DNA of 47,968 nucleotides from Berkiella_A sp964633725 (GCA_964633725.1 CAZWHY010000025.1:1-47968); one strand, 5' to 3'. Shown: positions 33,923 to 42,905, counted from the first letter of the stretch. The notes: generated by a model from the letters alone, not told the origin. Numbers and translations are program-made.

Positions 33923-35785
33923 TTATCCCAGCAGCACTGAAATAAAAAATTTTCTTTGTTCTTCCAATGCCGTCATAATATTTTCAGATTTTCTAAATCC
34001 ATGTTGTTCTTCAGGAAATAAGAAATATGATGTTTTGATGTTTTTTTCTTTTAGGGCTAGGTACATGGCTTCAGCCTGACTTGGGGGCACTATCTTATCT
34101 TCGGCACCTTGAAAAAAAATAACAGGAGCCGAAAGCTTATCAATGTGACAGATTGGGGCACGTGCCTGGTATAGAGATTTCTCTTGGGGGTAGGAACCTA
34201 TGAGTTTATCTAAATATTTGGCTTCAAATTTATGTGTTTCTTTGGCTAGAGCTTCTAAGTCACTGACACCGTAATGACTGGCACCAACATGGAAGGTATT
34301 AGTGAAGGTGAGTGCTGCTAAGGTAGTGTATCCTCCAGCGCTGCCGCCTGTTATTGCAAGTTTATTTTTGTCTACTTTATGATGTTGAATAAGATATTTT
34401 GCAACTGCAGAACAGTCATCAATATCGTATATGCCCCACTTGCCCTCTAAACTTTTACGATAATCTCTGCCATATCCTGTGCTGCCAGCATAATTAACAT
34501 CCGCAAAAGCAAAGCCTCTGCTTGTCCAATATTGGATTTTTAGATTCAAATTGGTATTAGCGCTGGCTGTTGGGCCACCATGACTTTGAACAATAAGGGG
34601 GGGTAAACTACCAGGTATGCCTTGATATTGTTTGTGTTTCGGCGGGTAAAAATAAGCATATGCTTGTCGGCCATCGGTTGTATCAAATTGGATGTGCTCT
34701 GGTTGACTCAAATAATCGGCTGTTACTTGTAACTTAGCGCTGGTTTGTAAGATTTTATGTTTATATTGAGGATCTAAATTGATAAGTACGGTTGGTTTAT
34801 TTGTGGAGCCTGCTAACATTGCTAAATGGTCGTTATTAGCTCTAATTTGACTATATGATGTAAAAGGCAATTTAATTTCAGACAGTTTACCTGCATCATA
34901 CTCAAATAATTTCCCAACACCTTTGTCTGAGAAAGAGCAAACAATCTTATTATTATAAAACCCCCAGGTAGACATATTAAAAACCCATTGTGGTAGACCA
35001 ATCTCACTTTCTATTTCAAACACAGGTGTTATTTTAGTATTATTTACAGAGTAGAGGTTCCACCAGTTTGATTTATCAGACACGACAAAAAGCTGATTGT
35101 CATGTCGCCATTGGGGTTGAAAAAAAGACTGTTCAGAGGCATTGGGTTCAATTTGTTGCGGAGAGTTTATACCATTGTCAGAAAGCTTAGCTGTCCATAG
35201 TTCGTTGTTGTCCCATGGCATATTAGGTTGATTCCAGCAAATCCAAGCAATATTTTTATAGTCATGACTAATTGTAATGCCAGCATAAAAATCATAGCCA
35301 CTCGCAATTTTAGCAATCTCACCAGAATGAATATTAATTTGAGCGATATAATTTTCTGGTAAGCTATTTTCAGAATGGGATTCTGCTATTGCAATGATTC
35401 CAAAAGGGGTGATGTGCATATCTGCAAAACGGGTGCCTTTGGGGGTAATGGCTCTTGGTTTTTTGTTGGGTTTGATTTCGTAAATTTTTTGATCTGTATA
35501 ATTTATGAAATAAATAATATCATTTTTTACTGTAAATGAGGCACCACCATATTCATGCACTCGGTTTCTAGCATTATAATTTTGTGGCAGCATATCTTGG
35601 TTGCTTGAATCATTAGATTGTTTCACAATGACATATCGACCGCTTTCGGATGGGCGCATTTCGGACCAGTAGATATTATTGTTATCTAGAACCAGGTCTT
35701 GGAATGCAATATTATTTTCAGCAACCATAGACGCTTCAATAGGCGAGTGCCATGTGCCAAACTCAGCGGTCATTAATTCTGCCAT
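33923..35785 (-). CDS. prolyl oligopeptidase family (S9) peptidase
   Basis: Start chosen at ATG 35785 with AGGA upstream (620 residues); a TTG at 35812 would add nine residues. The first 360 residues or so are a beta-propeller of the S9 type (repeats such as WIC WNQPNMPWDNNELW). The alpha/beta-hydrolase domain follows, with HGGP (oxyanion region), GGSAGGY (catalytic Ser), GAEDKIVP (Asp) and EQHGF (His). The triad is complete. There is no signal peptide, so it should be cytoplasmic and act on short peptides or acyl-peptides. The + strand is G-rich here although the gene is on the minus strand. Confidence 0.92.
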   Translation of the reverse strand: MAELMTAEFGTWHSPIEASMVAENNIAFQDLVLDNNNIYWSEMRPSESGRYVIVKQSNDSSNQDMLPQNYNARNRVHEYGGASFTVKNDIIYFINYTDQKIYEIKPNKKPRAITPKGTRFADMHITPFGIIAIAESHSENSLPENYIAQINIHSGEIAKIASGYDFYAGITISHDYKNIAWICWNQPNMPWDNNELWTAKLSDNGINSPQQIEPNASEQSFFQPQWRHDNQLFVVSDKSNWWNLYSVNNTKITPVFEIESEIGLPQWVFNMSTWGFYNNKIVCSFSDKGVGKLFEYDAGKLSEIKLPFTSYSQIRANNDHLAMLAGSTNKPTVLINLDPQYKHKILQTSAKLQVTADYLSQPEHIQFDTTDGRQAYAYFYPPKHKQYQGIPGSLPPLIVQSHGGPTASANTNLNLKIQYWTSRGFAFADVNYAGSTGYGRDYRKSLEGKWGIYDIDDCSAVAKYLIQHHKVDKNKLAITGGSAGGYTTLAALTFTNTFHVGASHYGVSDLEALAKETHKFEAKYLDKLIGSYPQEKSLYQARAPICHIDKLSAPVIFFQGAEDKIVPPSQAEAMYLALKEKNIKTSYFLFPEEQHGFRKSENIMTALEEQRKFFISVLLG

Positions 35786-35874
35786 CTTAATTTTTCCTGT
35801 ATGATGTATCAATATTTTACTTTGAGAGTATGCTGAAAATAGTCTATAGAATCAAACAGGGAGGCGATAGTTGT

Positions 35875-36100
35875 ATGGCTAACAAGCAAAGAGTCGGCTC
35901 AAGTATTAGGTGGCAGCATATCTGGGGTGTTGGTATATGGCACAATAGGTTTTTGGGTTGGAGGCATTTCTGGTTTTTGCATGGGTTTTTTCACCGCGAT
36001 TCCTGGATGCATCATAGGTATGACCATTGGTGCTTATTTAGGTACAGATAGTGAGCCACAAGTTATTATTATTCGAGAGGGAGAATTTATACCCAGATGA
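35875..36100 (+). pseudogene. second double-glycine leader peptide, frameshifted at the start
   Basis: From 35879 to the TGA at 36098-36100 one frame reads LTSKESAQVLGG followed by 61 residues rich in Gly and hydrophobics (SISGVLVYGTIGFWVGGISG...), a class II bacteriocin-like precursor similar in design to the one at 7719-8006. That frame has no start codon. The only ATG with a ribosome site (GGGAGG, ATG 35875) is one base out of frame, and removal of the G after ATG would give M-LTSKESAQVLGG exactly. Its stop overlaps the start of the next gene by ATGA, which supports this frame as the coding one. A recent frameshift or a sequence error is likely. Confidence 0.65.
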
Positions 36101-37059
36101 AGAAACAATTATCAAAAGAAGTAATTGTTGAGCCGTATAATCTTACTTGGGTTAAACAGTTTGAGGCGCTCTCTATTCAAGTAAAAGATATTTTACAAGA
36201 AGAATTGCTGATTATACATCATGTTGGCAGCACTTCGATACCTGGTCTAGATGCTAAACCGATTATTGATGTGATTCCTGTGGTTAAGGATATTACAAGT
36301 GTTAATTCTTTTAAAGAGGAACTTAAAAAGTTAGGCTTTGAAGGTAAAGGCGAATATGGCATGTTGGGGCGAAGATATTTTACGAGACGAAATTCACCGT
36401 TTTTTTGTAATATGCACATATACGAAGAGAATGCAGCCGAAATAGACAGGATGTTATTATTTAAAAAATTTTTGATTAATCATCCAGGTTCGAAAGAAGA
36501 GTATGCCAGCTTAAAGCGAATGTTAGCAATAAAATACCCAAACGACATTTACAACTATTGTTTGAAAAAAACAGAATTTGTAGAAAAAATAGATGCACAA
36601 TCTGGATATCACGGTTTTAGAATGATGCAAGTTCTCTCTGATGAAGAGCAACAAGTATATTATCAAATATTGCAATCTGAAATTTATGATTTATTGGGAA
36701 TGAAAGTACCGAAGGTTTTTTTTGATATTCATGCAAAAGATAAGTGTCACATTGTATTGCGCAAAGATGTAGGTATTATAGGCGTTGCAGAAATAGAGTT
36801 TATATCCGCCACATCATCAGTTTTAAGATCTTTTGCAATAAAAAAAGAGTACCAGAATGAGGGCAACGGTGGTGTATTTTTAAAAATGCTGGAAAAATGG
36901 GTAATGCAGAAAGGACGTTCTAGAATGTTGCTATATGCAAACGATAATACATTATCATTTTATCAGAATTTGGGTTATGAAAAAATATATTTTGATGATC
37001 ATTGTAAGGAAGCATCAAAACAGATTGGAACAATAAGCTTAGGGCATACTTTAGACTAG
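36097..37059 (+). CDS. GrpB (UPF0157)-GNAT acetyltransferase fusion
   Basis: Protein of 320 residues in two domains. Residues 1-170 are a GrpB/UPF0157 nucleotidyltransferase-like domain (HHVGSTSIPGLDAKPIIDV, then RRYFTRR and FKKFLINHPGSKEEY). Residues 180-320 are a GNAT acetyltransferase (GVAEIEF, then LRSFAIKKEYQNEGNGGVF as the acetyl-CoA loop, and ANDNTLSFYQNLGYEK). GrpB proteins have the beta-polymerase fold of unknown activity; fusion to GNAT suggests that both modify the same small molecule. It begins inside the stop of the frameshifted peptide gene, so the two were coupled. Confidence 0.9.
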   Translation: MKKQLSKEVIVEPYNLTWVKQFEALSIQVKDILQEELLIIHHVGSTSIPGLDAKPIIDVIPVVKDITSVNSFKEELKKLGFEGKGEYGMLGRRYFTRRNSPFFCNMHIYEENAAEIDRMLLFKKFLINHPGSKEEYASLKRMLAIKYPNDIYNYCLKKTEFVEKIDAQSGYHGFRMMQVLSDEEQQVYYQILQSEIYDLLGMKVPKVFFDIHAKDKCHIVLRKDVGIIGVAEIEFISATSSVLRSFAIKKEYQNEGNGGVFLKMLEKWVMQKGRSRMLLYANDNTLSFYQNLGYEKIYFDDHCKEASKQIGTISLGHTLD

Positions 37060-37126
37060 GAAACTTCCAGTTGAGAAAAATGGAAGGAAGTAATATTTTA
37101 ACACTTTTAATAATTGGGGCTTTGGT

Positions 37127-38116
37127 ATGGAAGCATTAGATATAAACTTAAGATTGAGAAGGATGCGACGCACAGAGGCATTGCGTAGCATGGTGTCTGA
37201 GACTGTACTGACTAAAGATGACTTTGTTTTGCCGTTATTTGTTAAGCATGGTTCTAGTATTAAAGAACCAATCCAATCTATGCCAGGGCATTACCAGCTG
37301 AGTGTTGATAAGTTGCGGGAAGAAATAGTTGAATTGGTGGATTTGGGATTAAAATCGGTGATTTTGTTTGGAATCCCAAGTGTTAAGGACGGAATGGCAA
37401 AAGAGTCGTATTCTGATAATGGTATAATCCAACAAGCCATTCAAAATATCAAAAATATTGCCCCGAATATGGTAGTTATAACAGATGTTTGCTGTTGTGA
37501 ATATACCGATCATGGGCATTGCGGTGTTCTATCTGATAACTTAGGGATGTTAGATGTTGATAATGATCGCACATTACCTATATTAGCCAAACAAGCCATT
37601 AGCCATGCAAAATCTGGAGCAGATATTATTGCGCCAAGTGGGATGATGGATGGACAGGTTGGTATTATTAGAACCGCTTTAAATCAAAGTGGCTTTTCTC
37701 ATGTTCCTATTATGAGCTATTCTGTGAAATATTCTTCTGCTTTTTATGGTCCTTTTAGGCAAGCAGCCGAAGGTGTTCCACAATTTGGCGATAGAAAAAG
37801 CTATCAAATGAATCCTGCCAATGGCAACGAAGCCTTAAGAGAGGTTGAGCTTGATCTTAAGGAGGGCGCTGATATTATTATGGTCAAACCCGCTCATACT
37901 TATCTCGATGTACTTCATAGGATCAAAACAAAACACCCTGAAGTGCCTTTAGCTGCATATCATGTTAGTGGTGAATTTTCCATGATTAAGTCCGCAGCAC
38001 AAGCAGGCTGGATTGATGGTGAGCAAGCAGCCCTAGAAGTCTTGACGAGCATTAAACGAGCCGGTGCTGATATTATTATCAATTATTTTTCTAAAGAAAT
38101 AGCAAAAGTCATTTAA
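37127..38116 (+). CDS. hemB: delta-aminolevulinic acid dehydratase (porphobilinogen synthase)
   Basis: Enzyme of 329 residues that condenses two 5-aminolevulinate molecules in tetrapyrrole synthesis. The Zn-binding cysteines (DVCCCEYTDHGHCG, about 120-133), the two active-site lysines (SYSVKYSSAFYGPF, K201; and MVKPAHTYLD, K254) and the C-terminal allosteric region are all present. The length is as in E. coli (324). A small dyad CTTCCA/TGGAAG (37064-37069 and 37081-37086) lies in its leader. It is 67 bp behind the fusion gene and 17 bp before the DUF924 gene, so co-transcription is likely. Confidence 0.97.
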   Translation: MEALDINLRLRRMRRTEALRSMVSETVLTKDDFVLPLFVKHGSSIKEPIQSMPGHYQLSVDKLREEIVELVDLGLKSVILFGIPSVKDGMAKESYSDNGIIQQAIQNIKNIAPNMVVITDVCCCEYTDHGHCGVLSDNLGMLDVDNDRTLPILAKQAISHAKSGADIIAPSGMMDGQVGIIRTALNQSGFSHVPIMSYSVKYSSAFYGPFRQAAEGVPQFGDRKSYQMNPANGNEALREVELDLKEGADIIMVKPAHTYLDVLHRIKTKHPEVPLAAYHVSGEFSMIKSAAQAGWIDGEQAALEVLTSIKRAGADIIINYFSKEIAKVI

Positions 38117-38133
38117 TAGAGACCACAATCACT

Positions 38134-38718
38134 ATGATAGAAACAATTTTAAAATTTTGGTTTGATCCCGACAATAATCAACAGTCATTATACAATCGTG
38201 CCGAATGGTGGCAAAAAAACGAGACGCTTGATACTTTTATTACAGATAGTTTCTCTGATATAAGAAGACAAGCCATTCAAGGCGAACTAAATCATTGGCT
38301 TGAAACGCCCAAAGGAGCACTCGCCTATATTATCTTAATTGATCAGTTTTCAAGGAACATGCTTAGAGGAACCTCAGCAATGTATGCACACGATGGTCTC
38401 GCATTAAAAGCTGCTAAAATGGCCGTTGATAAACAATATGATACATCTCTCCCGTTAACTTATAGAGTTTTTATATACATGCCTTTGGAGCATTCAGAAT
38501 CTATATCAGATCAAAAACAATGCCTTGATTTGTTTTTTAGCATTATTAAAGATGCTCCAGAAGACGCAATCCCTATGGCTAACCAATTATATGAATATGC
38601 AAAAGAACATTACGATATTATTAAGCAATTTAATCGTTTTCCCCATAGGAATAAAATTTTATCTAGAAAAAGCACAAAAAATGAAATAAAATTTTTAGAA
38701 ACACATAGTGGCTTTTAA
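38134..38718 (+). CDS. DUF924 family protein
   Basis: Protein of 194 residues matching the DUF924 family, with the typical opening ILKFWFDPDN and the core LIDQFSRNMLRGTSAMYAHD, then FIYMPLEHSES. The fold is all-helical and TPR-like; its function is unknown. It lies between hemB and the methyltransferase gene with 17 and 14 bp gaps and is probably part of that transcription unit. Confidence 0.92.
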   Translation: MIETILKFWFDPDNNQQSLYNRAEWWQKNETLDTFITDSFSDIRRQAIQGELNHWLETPKGALAYIILIDQFSRNMLRGTSAMYAHDGLALKAAKMAVDKQYDTSLPLTYRVFIYMPLEHSESISDQKQCLDLFFSIIKDAPEDAIPMANQLYEYAKEHYDIIKQFNRFPHRNKILSRKSTKNEIKFLETHSGF

Positions 38719-38732
38719 AAAAGTTATGATTC

Positions 38733-39467
38733 ATGTCAAATATTGAAATTTTATTTATATGTATACTCATTGTTATTTTGGGATCTTGGTTCTTCCGAAA
38801 ATATGTACGCACCTATTTTGGCAATCGAAAAAGGCTTGGATGGTTGGCACAACAGCAGCAAAATAAAAAAATACGCACTGCGCTTGCTGTATTAGAGAGC
38901 CTATATAAAAAAACCAATTCCCATAGAACAGCAAAACTAGCAAAAATACGAAGGGGTATTACAAATGATGCTTTTTTATATGGTGAAATAGATTTTTTGG
39001 CATTGATAGCACTACTAACCTATTGTAAACCAACAAAAAAAGATATTTTCTATGACTTGGGTTCTGGCGCGGGGAAAGCGGTCATGTCGGCAGCTTTATG
39101 TTTTCCTTTTCAGCAATCTATTGGCATAGAGTTATTGCCAGAATTAGTTAGCTTGTCTAATAAAACCCTGAATGCGTACCAAAAAAGTGAACATGCAAAA
39201 AAAAATGCCTGTAAAATTCAATTTAAACAAGAAGATATTCTAAAATGTGGGCTTGATGATGCCTCCGTTATTTTTATTAATGCCACGGCGTTTAAAGGTC
39301 AACATTGGGCGCAAATAAAACAGAAGCTTCTGCTTTTACCCATAGGAACAAGAATTATTTTAACAACTCACAAACTGCCGGATTCACACTTTGCATTAAT
39401 TTATGCTGGTACAGAAGTCATGAGTTGGGGAATGAATTCGGCATTTGTCTTTAAAAAAATCAATTAA
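38733..39467 (+). CDS. membrane-anchored DOT1-like SAM methyltransferase
   Basis: Protein of 244 residues. Residues 3-22 are a membrane helix (IEILFICILIVILGSWFF), with a basic stretch after it. The methyltransferase domain has FYDLGSGAGKAVMSAAL (motif I) and IGIELLPELV (post I), then EDILKCGLDDASVIFINATAF. D-L-G-S-G-x-G-x-x-V with G-I-E fits the DOT1 histone-lysine methyltransferase group and related bacterial enzymes. The substrate could be a protein lysine. Its end overlaps truD on the other strand by eight bases. The membrane anchor makes a host-histone target less obvious. Confidence 0.8.
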   Translation: MSNIEILFICILIVILGSWFFRKYVRTYFGNRKRLGWLAQQQQNKKIRTALAVLESLYKKTNSHRTAKLAKIRRGITNDAFLYGEIDFLALIALLTYCKPTKKDIFYDLGSGAGKAVMSAALCFPFQQSIGIELLPELVSLSNKTLNAYQKSEHAKKNACKIQFKQEDILKCGLDDASVIFINATAFKGQHWAQIKQKLLLLPIGTRIILTTHKLPDSHFALIYAGTEVMSWGMNSAFVFKKIN

Positions 39468-40542
39468 TGATTTCTTTTAAAACACTTGTGGCAAAACAAC
39501 CTGGCGCTAACTCAAAGGATAAACAACAATCATTATGCTCATTAAATATATATGTTAAGTTATGAGGGATCATTCTCAACGAGCGTCTGGCGGGATCGAG
39601 TCTCCGATTTGAGAGCAATTTTATGTAATCAGGATATTGATTAAAACAACTATTTTCAATGTCCAATACAGTATGACTGATGATATCATTTCGAGCCCCC
39701 CATAATGGACCTGTTGGGTGGCATTCTAATTGTATACATTTTTTAAGCAAGCTGTCTTTAGATTCTTTTGCATTATCAAATAAAAAATATCCCTTTTGCC
39801 CATCAAGCTGCAATGCTTCACCCGGTAGTATCGTATTCCATGTTTTATCTTCGACTCTTTGAGATAAAATCTGGTTAAACAAGTATGAGCGTAATGCAGA
39901 GACAACCAATTCAGATTGTTTTCTTTGAGATTTTTTTCGGTTTGAAAGAATAGTAGCCGCATCAGTTACATTATTGCCATCAAATCCAAAACGTTGTGAA
40001 CCAAAATAATTAGGCACACCATATTGTTTTATGCGTTCCAAGCGTTCTATGAGTTCTGCTTTAGCAAAAGAATTCTCCCGAAGCCAGATTGTAAAAATAT
40101 TGGAATCATGTGTTCCCATGTGTAACTTTTTCTGATGCCAATGATGTTCAAGGATTTTAATGTCATCAAGAGAAAAACTAGGTATTTTATCTGTGGCATT
40201 TTTCCTGCCAGGCATCTGAATGCTAAACCACTGTCGCGTCGTCGCATGCCTATCTTTTAACCCACTATAGCTGACATTTCGTTTCGCAACATCAAAATGC
40301 TGTGATAATTTCCCAGCTAACCAGTCTGTATTGGTATTCGTTTTTTCTATGTATAACCACAAGTGCTCACCTTCTCCGGTGAAAGCAACGGAGAGCCTTT
40401 CATTCACTTTGAAATCTTCAGGACTTTGTTTGAACTGTGCACTTCCAGTTAGAGTGGGATATACGCGATTTGTGTGAAAGCTTACTTCTGACAAGGGCAC
40501 CTCTTTTCCTACTGTTTTTTTACAATGATTTATAAAAGCCAT
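39460..40542 (-). CDS. truD: tRNA pseudouridine synthase D
   Basis: Enzyme of 360 residues that makes pseudouridine 13 in tRNA. The catalytic segment is SGLKDRHATTRQWFS (Asp97), and GVPNYFGSQRFG and the TRUD insertion region follow. The N-terminus has FKQSPEDFKVNE, the family's first conserved block. It starts with ATG at 40542 and is convergent with the DOT1-like methyltransferase gene. The length is close to E. coli (349). Confidence 0.96.
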   Translation of the reverse strand: MAFINHCKKTVGKEVPLSEVSFHTNRVYPTLTGSAQFKQSPEDFKVNERLSVAFTGEGEHLWLYIEKTNTNTDWLAGKLSQHFDVAKRNVSYSGLKDRHATTRQWFSIQMPGRKNATDKIPSFSLDDIKILEHHWHQKKLHMGTHDSNIFTIWLRENSFAKAELIERLERIKQYGVPNYFGSQRFGFDGNNVTDAATILSNRKKSQRKQSELVVSALRSYLFNQILSQRVEDKTWNTILPGEALQLDGQKGYFLFDNAKESKDSLLKKCIQLECHPTGPLWGARNDIISHTVLDIENSCFNQYPDYIKLLSNRRLDPARRSLRMIPHNLTYIFNEHNDCCLSFELAPGCFATSVLKEIIN

Positions 40543-40648
40543 TTTATCATAACATCTATCAAAAACTTCATCCTAGTTAGATGCATCACCTTTTATTTTT
40601 GTTTTATTACTATAAGGTGTAACTAACAATAAACTATGAGTTATCATT

Positions 40649-41344
40649 ATGAATTCAAAAAATAAGTTGTTAACCTTTTCTATTTTACTGGCATTTTCTT
40701 TACCTTCTCAGGCCTTATTAATAACACCCTCCGATATCACAACAGAAGATCTTGGAGACTTTTCGGCAAATGTGGAGTGGAATGGAAGCGAGCTAAGTAT
40801 TGCCCTTTCCAACACATCTAATGGATTAAACGGTGGATTTATTACTGGATTTTTAGTCGAGCTCCCATCTGGTGCTAGCTTTAACGTTGGCTGGACTGAC
40901 ACGGGACTCCAGTTTATGCCCTCTGATAATGGCCCTTATAGTGGTTCACCCTATGGCAATTTTGATTATGGATATTCATTGGGCGGCAATCTACTAGGAG
41001 GCGGTTCTCCAGCAGGGGGCATTGGGATAGGCGAAACTGGAAATTTCTTACTTAGCGATTGGCAAAATGCAGATAACCTAACAACGGAAGATTTTATTGC
41101 GAATTATGATACAAGTATACTAAATGATGCTAGTTTTCTAGTGCGTTTTCGAGGGTTTAACGATGAGGGTAGTGATAAAGTTCTAGGTGTATTTGGGGAA
41201 ATTGATATCCCAGGCTTGCCTGGACCACCATCATCTGCAGAAATACCAGAACCTAACAGCTTGATGTTGTTTTTATTGGGAATATTGTGTGTTGTCGGCT
41301 TAAGAAAAGGGACTTTTTCAAGCAGAAAATTTAAAAGGTCTTAA
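40649..41344 (+). CDS. PEP-CTERM sorting domain protein
   Basis: Exported protein of 231 residues. A signal peptide (LLTFSILLAFSLPSQA) precedes a beta-rich, Gly/Ser-rich body with few charges. The C-terminus is a textbook PEP-CTERM tail: IPEPNSLMLFLLGILCVVGL followed by RKGTFSSRK. Such proteins are cleaved and anchored by exosortase and go to the surface or matrix. No exosortase is in this window. ATG 40649 stands about 107 bp from truD, in divergent order. A strong terminator follows. Confidence 0.88.
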   Translation: MNSKNKLLTFSILLAFSLPSQALLITPSDITTEDLGDFSANVEWNGSELSIALSNTSNGLNGGFITGFLVELPSGASFNVGWTDTGLQFMPSDNGPYSGSPYGNFDYGYSLGGNLLGGGSPAGGIGIGETGNFLLSDWQNADNLTTEDFIANYDTSILNDASFLVRFRGFNDEGSDKVLGVFGEIDIPGLPGPPSSAEIPEPNSLMLFLLGILCVVGLRKGTFSSRKFKRS

Positions 41345-41352
41345 AATTAAAA

Positions 41353-41382
41353 ATCCTGATAGCTAAAAATAGCTATCAGGAT
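41353..41382. terminator. bidirectional intrinsic terminator
   Basis: ATCCTGATAGCTA pairs perfectly with TAGCTATCAGGAT across an AAAA loop (13 bp). It ends the PEP-CTERM gene and may also serve the converging RRM gene, although no long T-tract follows. Directly after it, CTGCTAGTCT occurs twice in tandem (41391-41413). Confidence 0.7.
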
Positions 41383-41418
41383 CTGAAGTGCTGCTAGTCT
41401 AGCTGCTAGTCTAAAAGA

Positions 41419-41703
41419 CTACCAACGACCGCGATCACCACCACCGCCAGTTGTGCGTTGTTTTTCTTGAGCGATGCTAACTTTGATAGCGCGGCCATCA
41501 AGTTGAACACCATTCATTTCAGCAACAGAACTTTCAGCAGCTTGTGGGCTATCAAAAGTGATAAAACCAAAACCTTTAGAGCGGCCAGTTGCTCTATCTT
41601 TGATTATGACGATTTCGTCAATTCCGCCAAATCGGCTAAATTCGCCACGTAGTGAATCTTCTGTGGAGTTATAGGATAAGTTACCTACATAGATTTTTTT
41701 CAT
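41419..41703 (-). CDS. RRM-type RNA-binding protein
   Basis: A single RNA recognition motif of 94 residues, with RNP2 (KIYVGNL) and RNP1 (KGFGFITF) intact and a Gly/Arg tail (TGGGGDRGRW). Small RRM proteins of this type occur in many proteobacteria and cyanobacteria, often cold-induced. The 377 bp upstream gap suggests a long leader. Base composition on the + strand is strongly C-biased here compared with neighbours, due to the coding strand. Confidence 0.95.
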   Translation of the reverse strand: MKKIYVGNLSYNSTEDSLRGEFSRFGGIDEIVIIKDRATGRSKGFGFITFDSPQAAESSVAEMNGVQLDGRAIKVSIAQEKQRTTGGGGDRGRW

Positions 41704-42080
41704 GTTTGCGTTCCAATATTTTGTCTAATGAACAATTACTTATGAGAAATGACGAGAAGTAAGATACTTGCGAGCGTTCACAGAAGAATTGTTAAGTTTA
41801 AATATGTTACGTGATTACTACCACATAACAACAAAAGCATTTTAGCATATGTTGCCGCTATGTCTATAGCAAACCCGATTTTGTTTCTAGTACTTTCGCT
41901 TTAATTGACAAACGTCGCAGATGAGACGATGAATGTGCTTTTTTAGCCTCAACAAACAAAAAAAGAAGAGCCCAAAGCATATGGTTGCATATACACTTAA
42001 TTAACTGCGGGGTTGGACTAACTTACAAATAAACGCCATGATTAGGATTCTTTAAATATGAAAAGTAAAGGAATACTATC
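41704..42080. other. intergenic region upstream of the RRM gene
   Basis: No gene is supported on either strand for 377 bases. It probably contains the promoter and leader of the RRM gene. I see AT-rich words but no convincing dyad, except the direct repeat GCATATGGTTGCATAT at 41979-41994. Confidence 0.35.
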
Positions 42081-42311
42081 ATGGCTATATCTGGCGCAAA
42101 ACAAGAAAAAGAACAATCAGATGGTACTAAAATAGAAGGGCAAGCCGCCGTTACTCCATTTTTTAAACAGCGTAAGAGATCTTTATCGTCAAATCCATTC
42201 AACAAGATTAAAGATGTAGAAGGCCTGACAACAGATGGCATTAGGGTGAGTTCTGTTACAAGTCCACGTAATGCTGATCCAAGCCCTCTAAGTCCTCGTA
42301 AAAAATGTTGA
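42081..42311 (+). CDS. possible small hypothetical protein (76 aa)
   Basis: AAAGGA lies ten bases before ATG 42081. The product is Ser/Lys/Pro-rich, basic and without hydrophobic segments (AISGAKQEKEQSDG at the start, SPLSPRKKC at the end). It looks disordered. An open frame on the opposite strand overlaps it, but that one lacks a ribosome site. Low-complexity small proteins of this sort are common in Legionellales; no function can be given. Confidence 0.4.
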   Translation: MAISGAKQEKEQSDGTKIEGQAAVTPFFKQRKRSLSSNPFNKIKDVEGLTTDGIRVSSVTSPRNADPSPLSPRKKC

Positions 42312-42318
42312 AATACAA

Positions 42319-42828
42319 CTAGGATTTTTTGGCTTTAAACCAACTGGAGAGCCAGGAAGTTTGTTCAAGTTCCGGGTTCTCTGGCACCCCTGAGTTTACC
42401 AATGCAGCCAATTGTGGAACTATGACCTTTGGGGAAGAATCGCCAAGCTCAATATTAAAGTTTTCCCAACCAGCAGAATAAGTTTGCCTTAATTCTGCCT
42501 CAATGCTTTGAACGGCTATTTTCAGATCTTTATATAGGGTTTTCTCTTCAGGCTTGCTGATGAAGGCTCCAGCTGCCCCCATCCATGATACTGCTGGTTT
42601 CTCTAATGGCCAGAATTGGTAGTGTTCACATAATTTAACATATGCTGCAAATCCGCCAATCAAGCCAGCAGCACCACTAGCCACAAATACAAACGGCCCT
42701 ATTCCCAGTAAAGACAAAATTAAAGCTGGTAGCCACCCCAAAAAAACGCCGGCAACCAGCCCAACAGCACTGAAAGTAAGTGCTGCGGAAATACTCAAGA
42801 AACGCTTCAGCTGCATAATAACAAACAC
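42319..42828 (-). CDS. hypothetical membrane protein (169 aa)
   Basis: Two or three hydrophobic segments fill the N-terminal 75 residues (FLSISAALTFSAVGLVAGVF, LPALILSLLGIGPFVFVASG and a Gly-rich third). A soluble acidic domain follows, with KPEEKTLYKDLKIAVQSIEAE. It ends with a Trp-containing basic tail (WLSSWFKAKKS). No known family. It lies 90 bp downstream of the universal stress gene on the same strand. Confidence 0.65.
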   Translation of the reverse strand: MFVIMQLKRFLSISAALTFSAVGLVAGVFLGWLPALILSLLGIGPFVFVASGAAGLIGGFAAYVKLCEHYQFWPLEKPAVSWMGAAGAFISKPEEKTLYKDLKIAVQSIEAELRQTYSAGWENFNIELGDSSPKVIVPQLAALVNSGVPENPELEQTSWLSSWFKAKKS

Positions 42829-42905
42829 TAATGGTGAAAAATAATAACGTACCGCCTATATTAGTATATAAATACTAGTTGTGCTAACGACTGTGTTTCT
42901 ATTTT

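Noticed and set aside
35830..36051. 72-residue frame rich in Trp and His (MANKQRVGSSIRW... part)
   Set aside because: It has the ATG and ribosome site but a senseless composition; the neighbouring frame codes for a double-glycine peptide whose stop overlaps the next start, so I treat this as the frameshifted beginning of that gene.
41815..41830. shared 16-mer ATTACTACCACATAAC, also at 47360-47375
   Set aside because: No dyad, no common context, and one such AT-rich match is not surprising in 48 kb.
42023..42241. 72-residue minus-strand frame
   Set aside because: It overlaps a plus-strand small ORF with a better ribosome site and has no family features.
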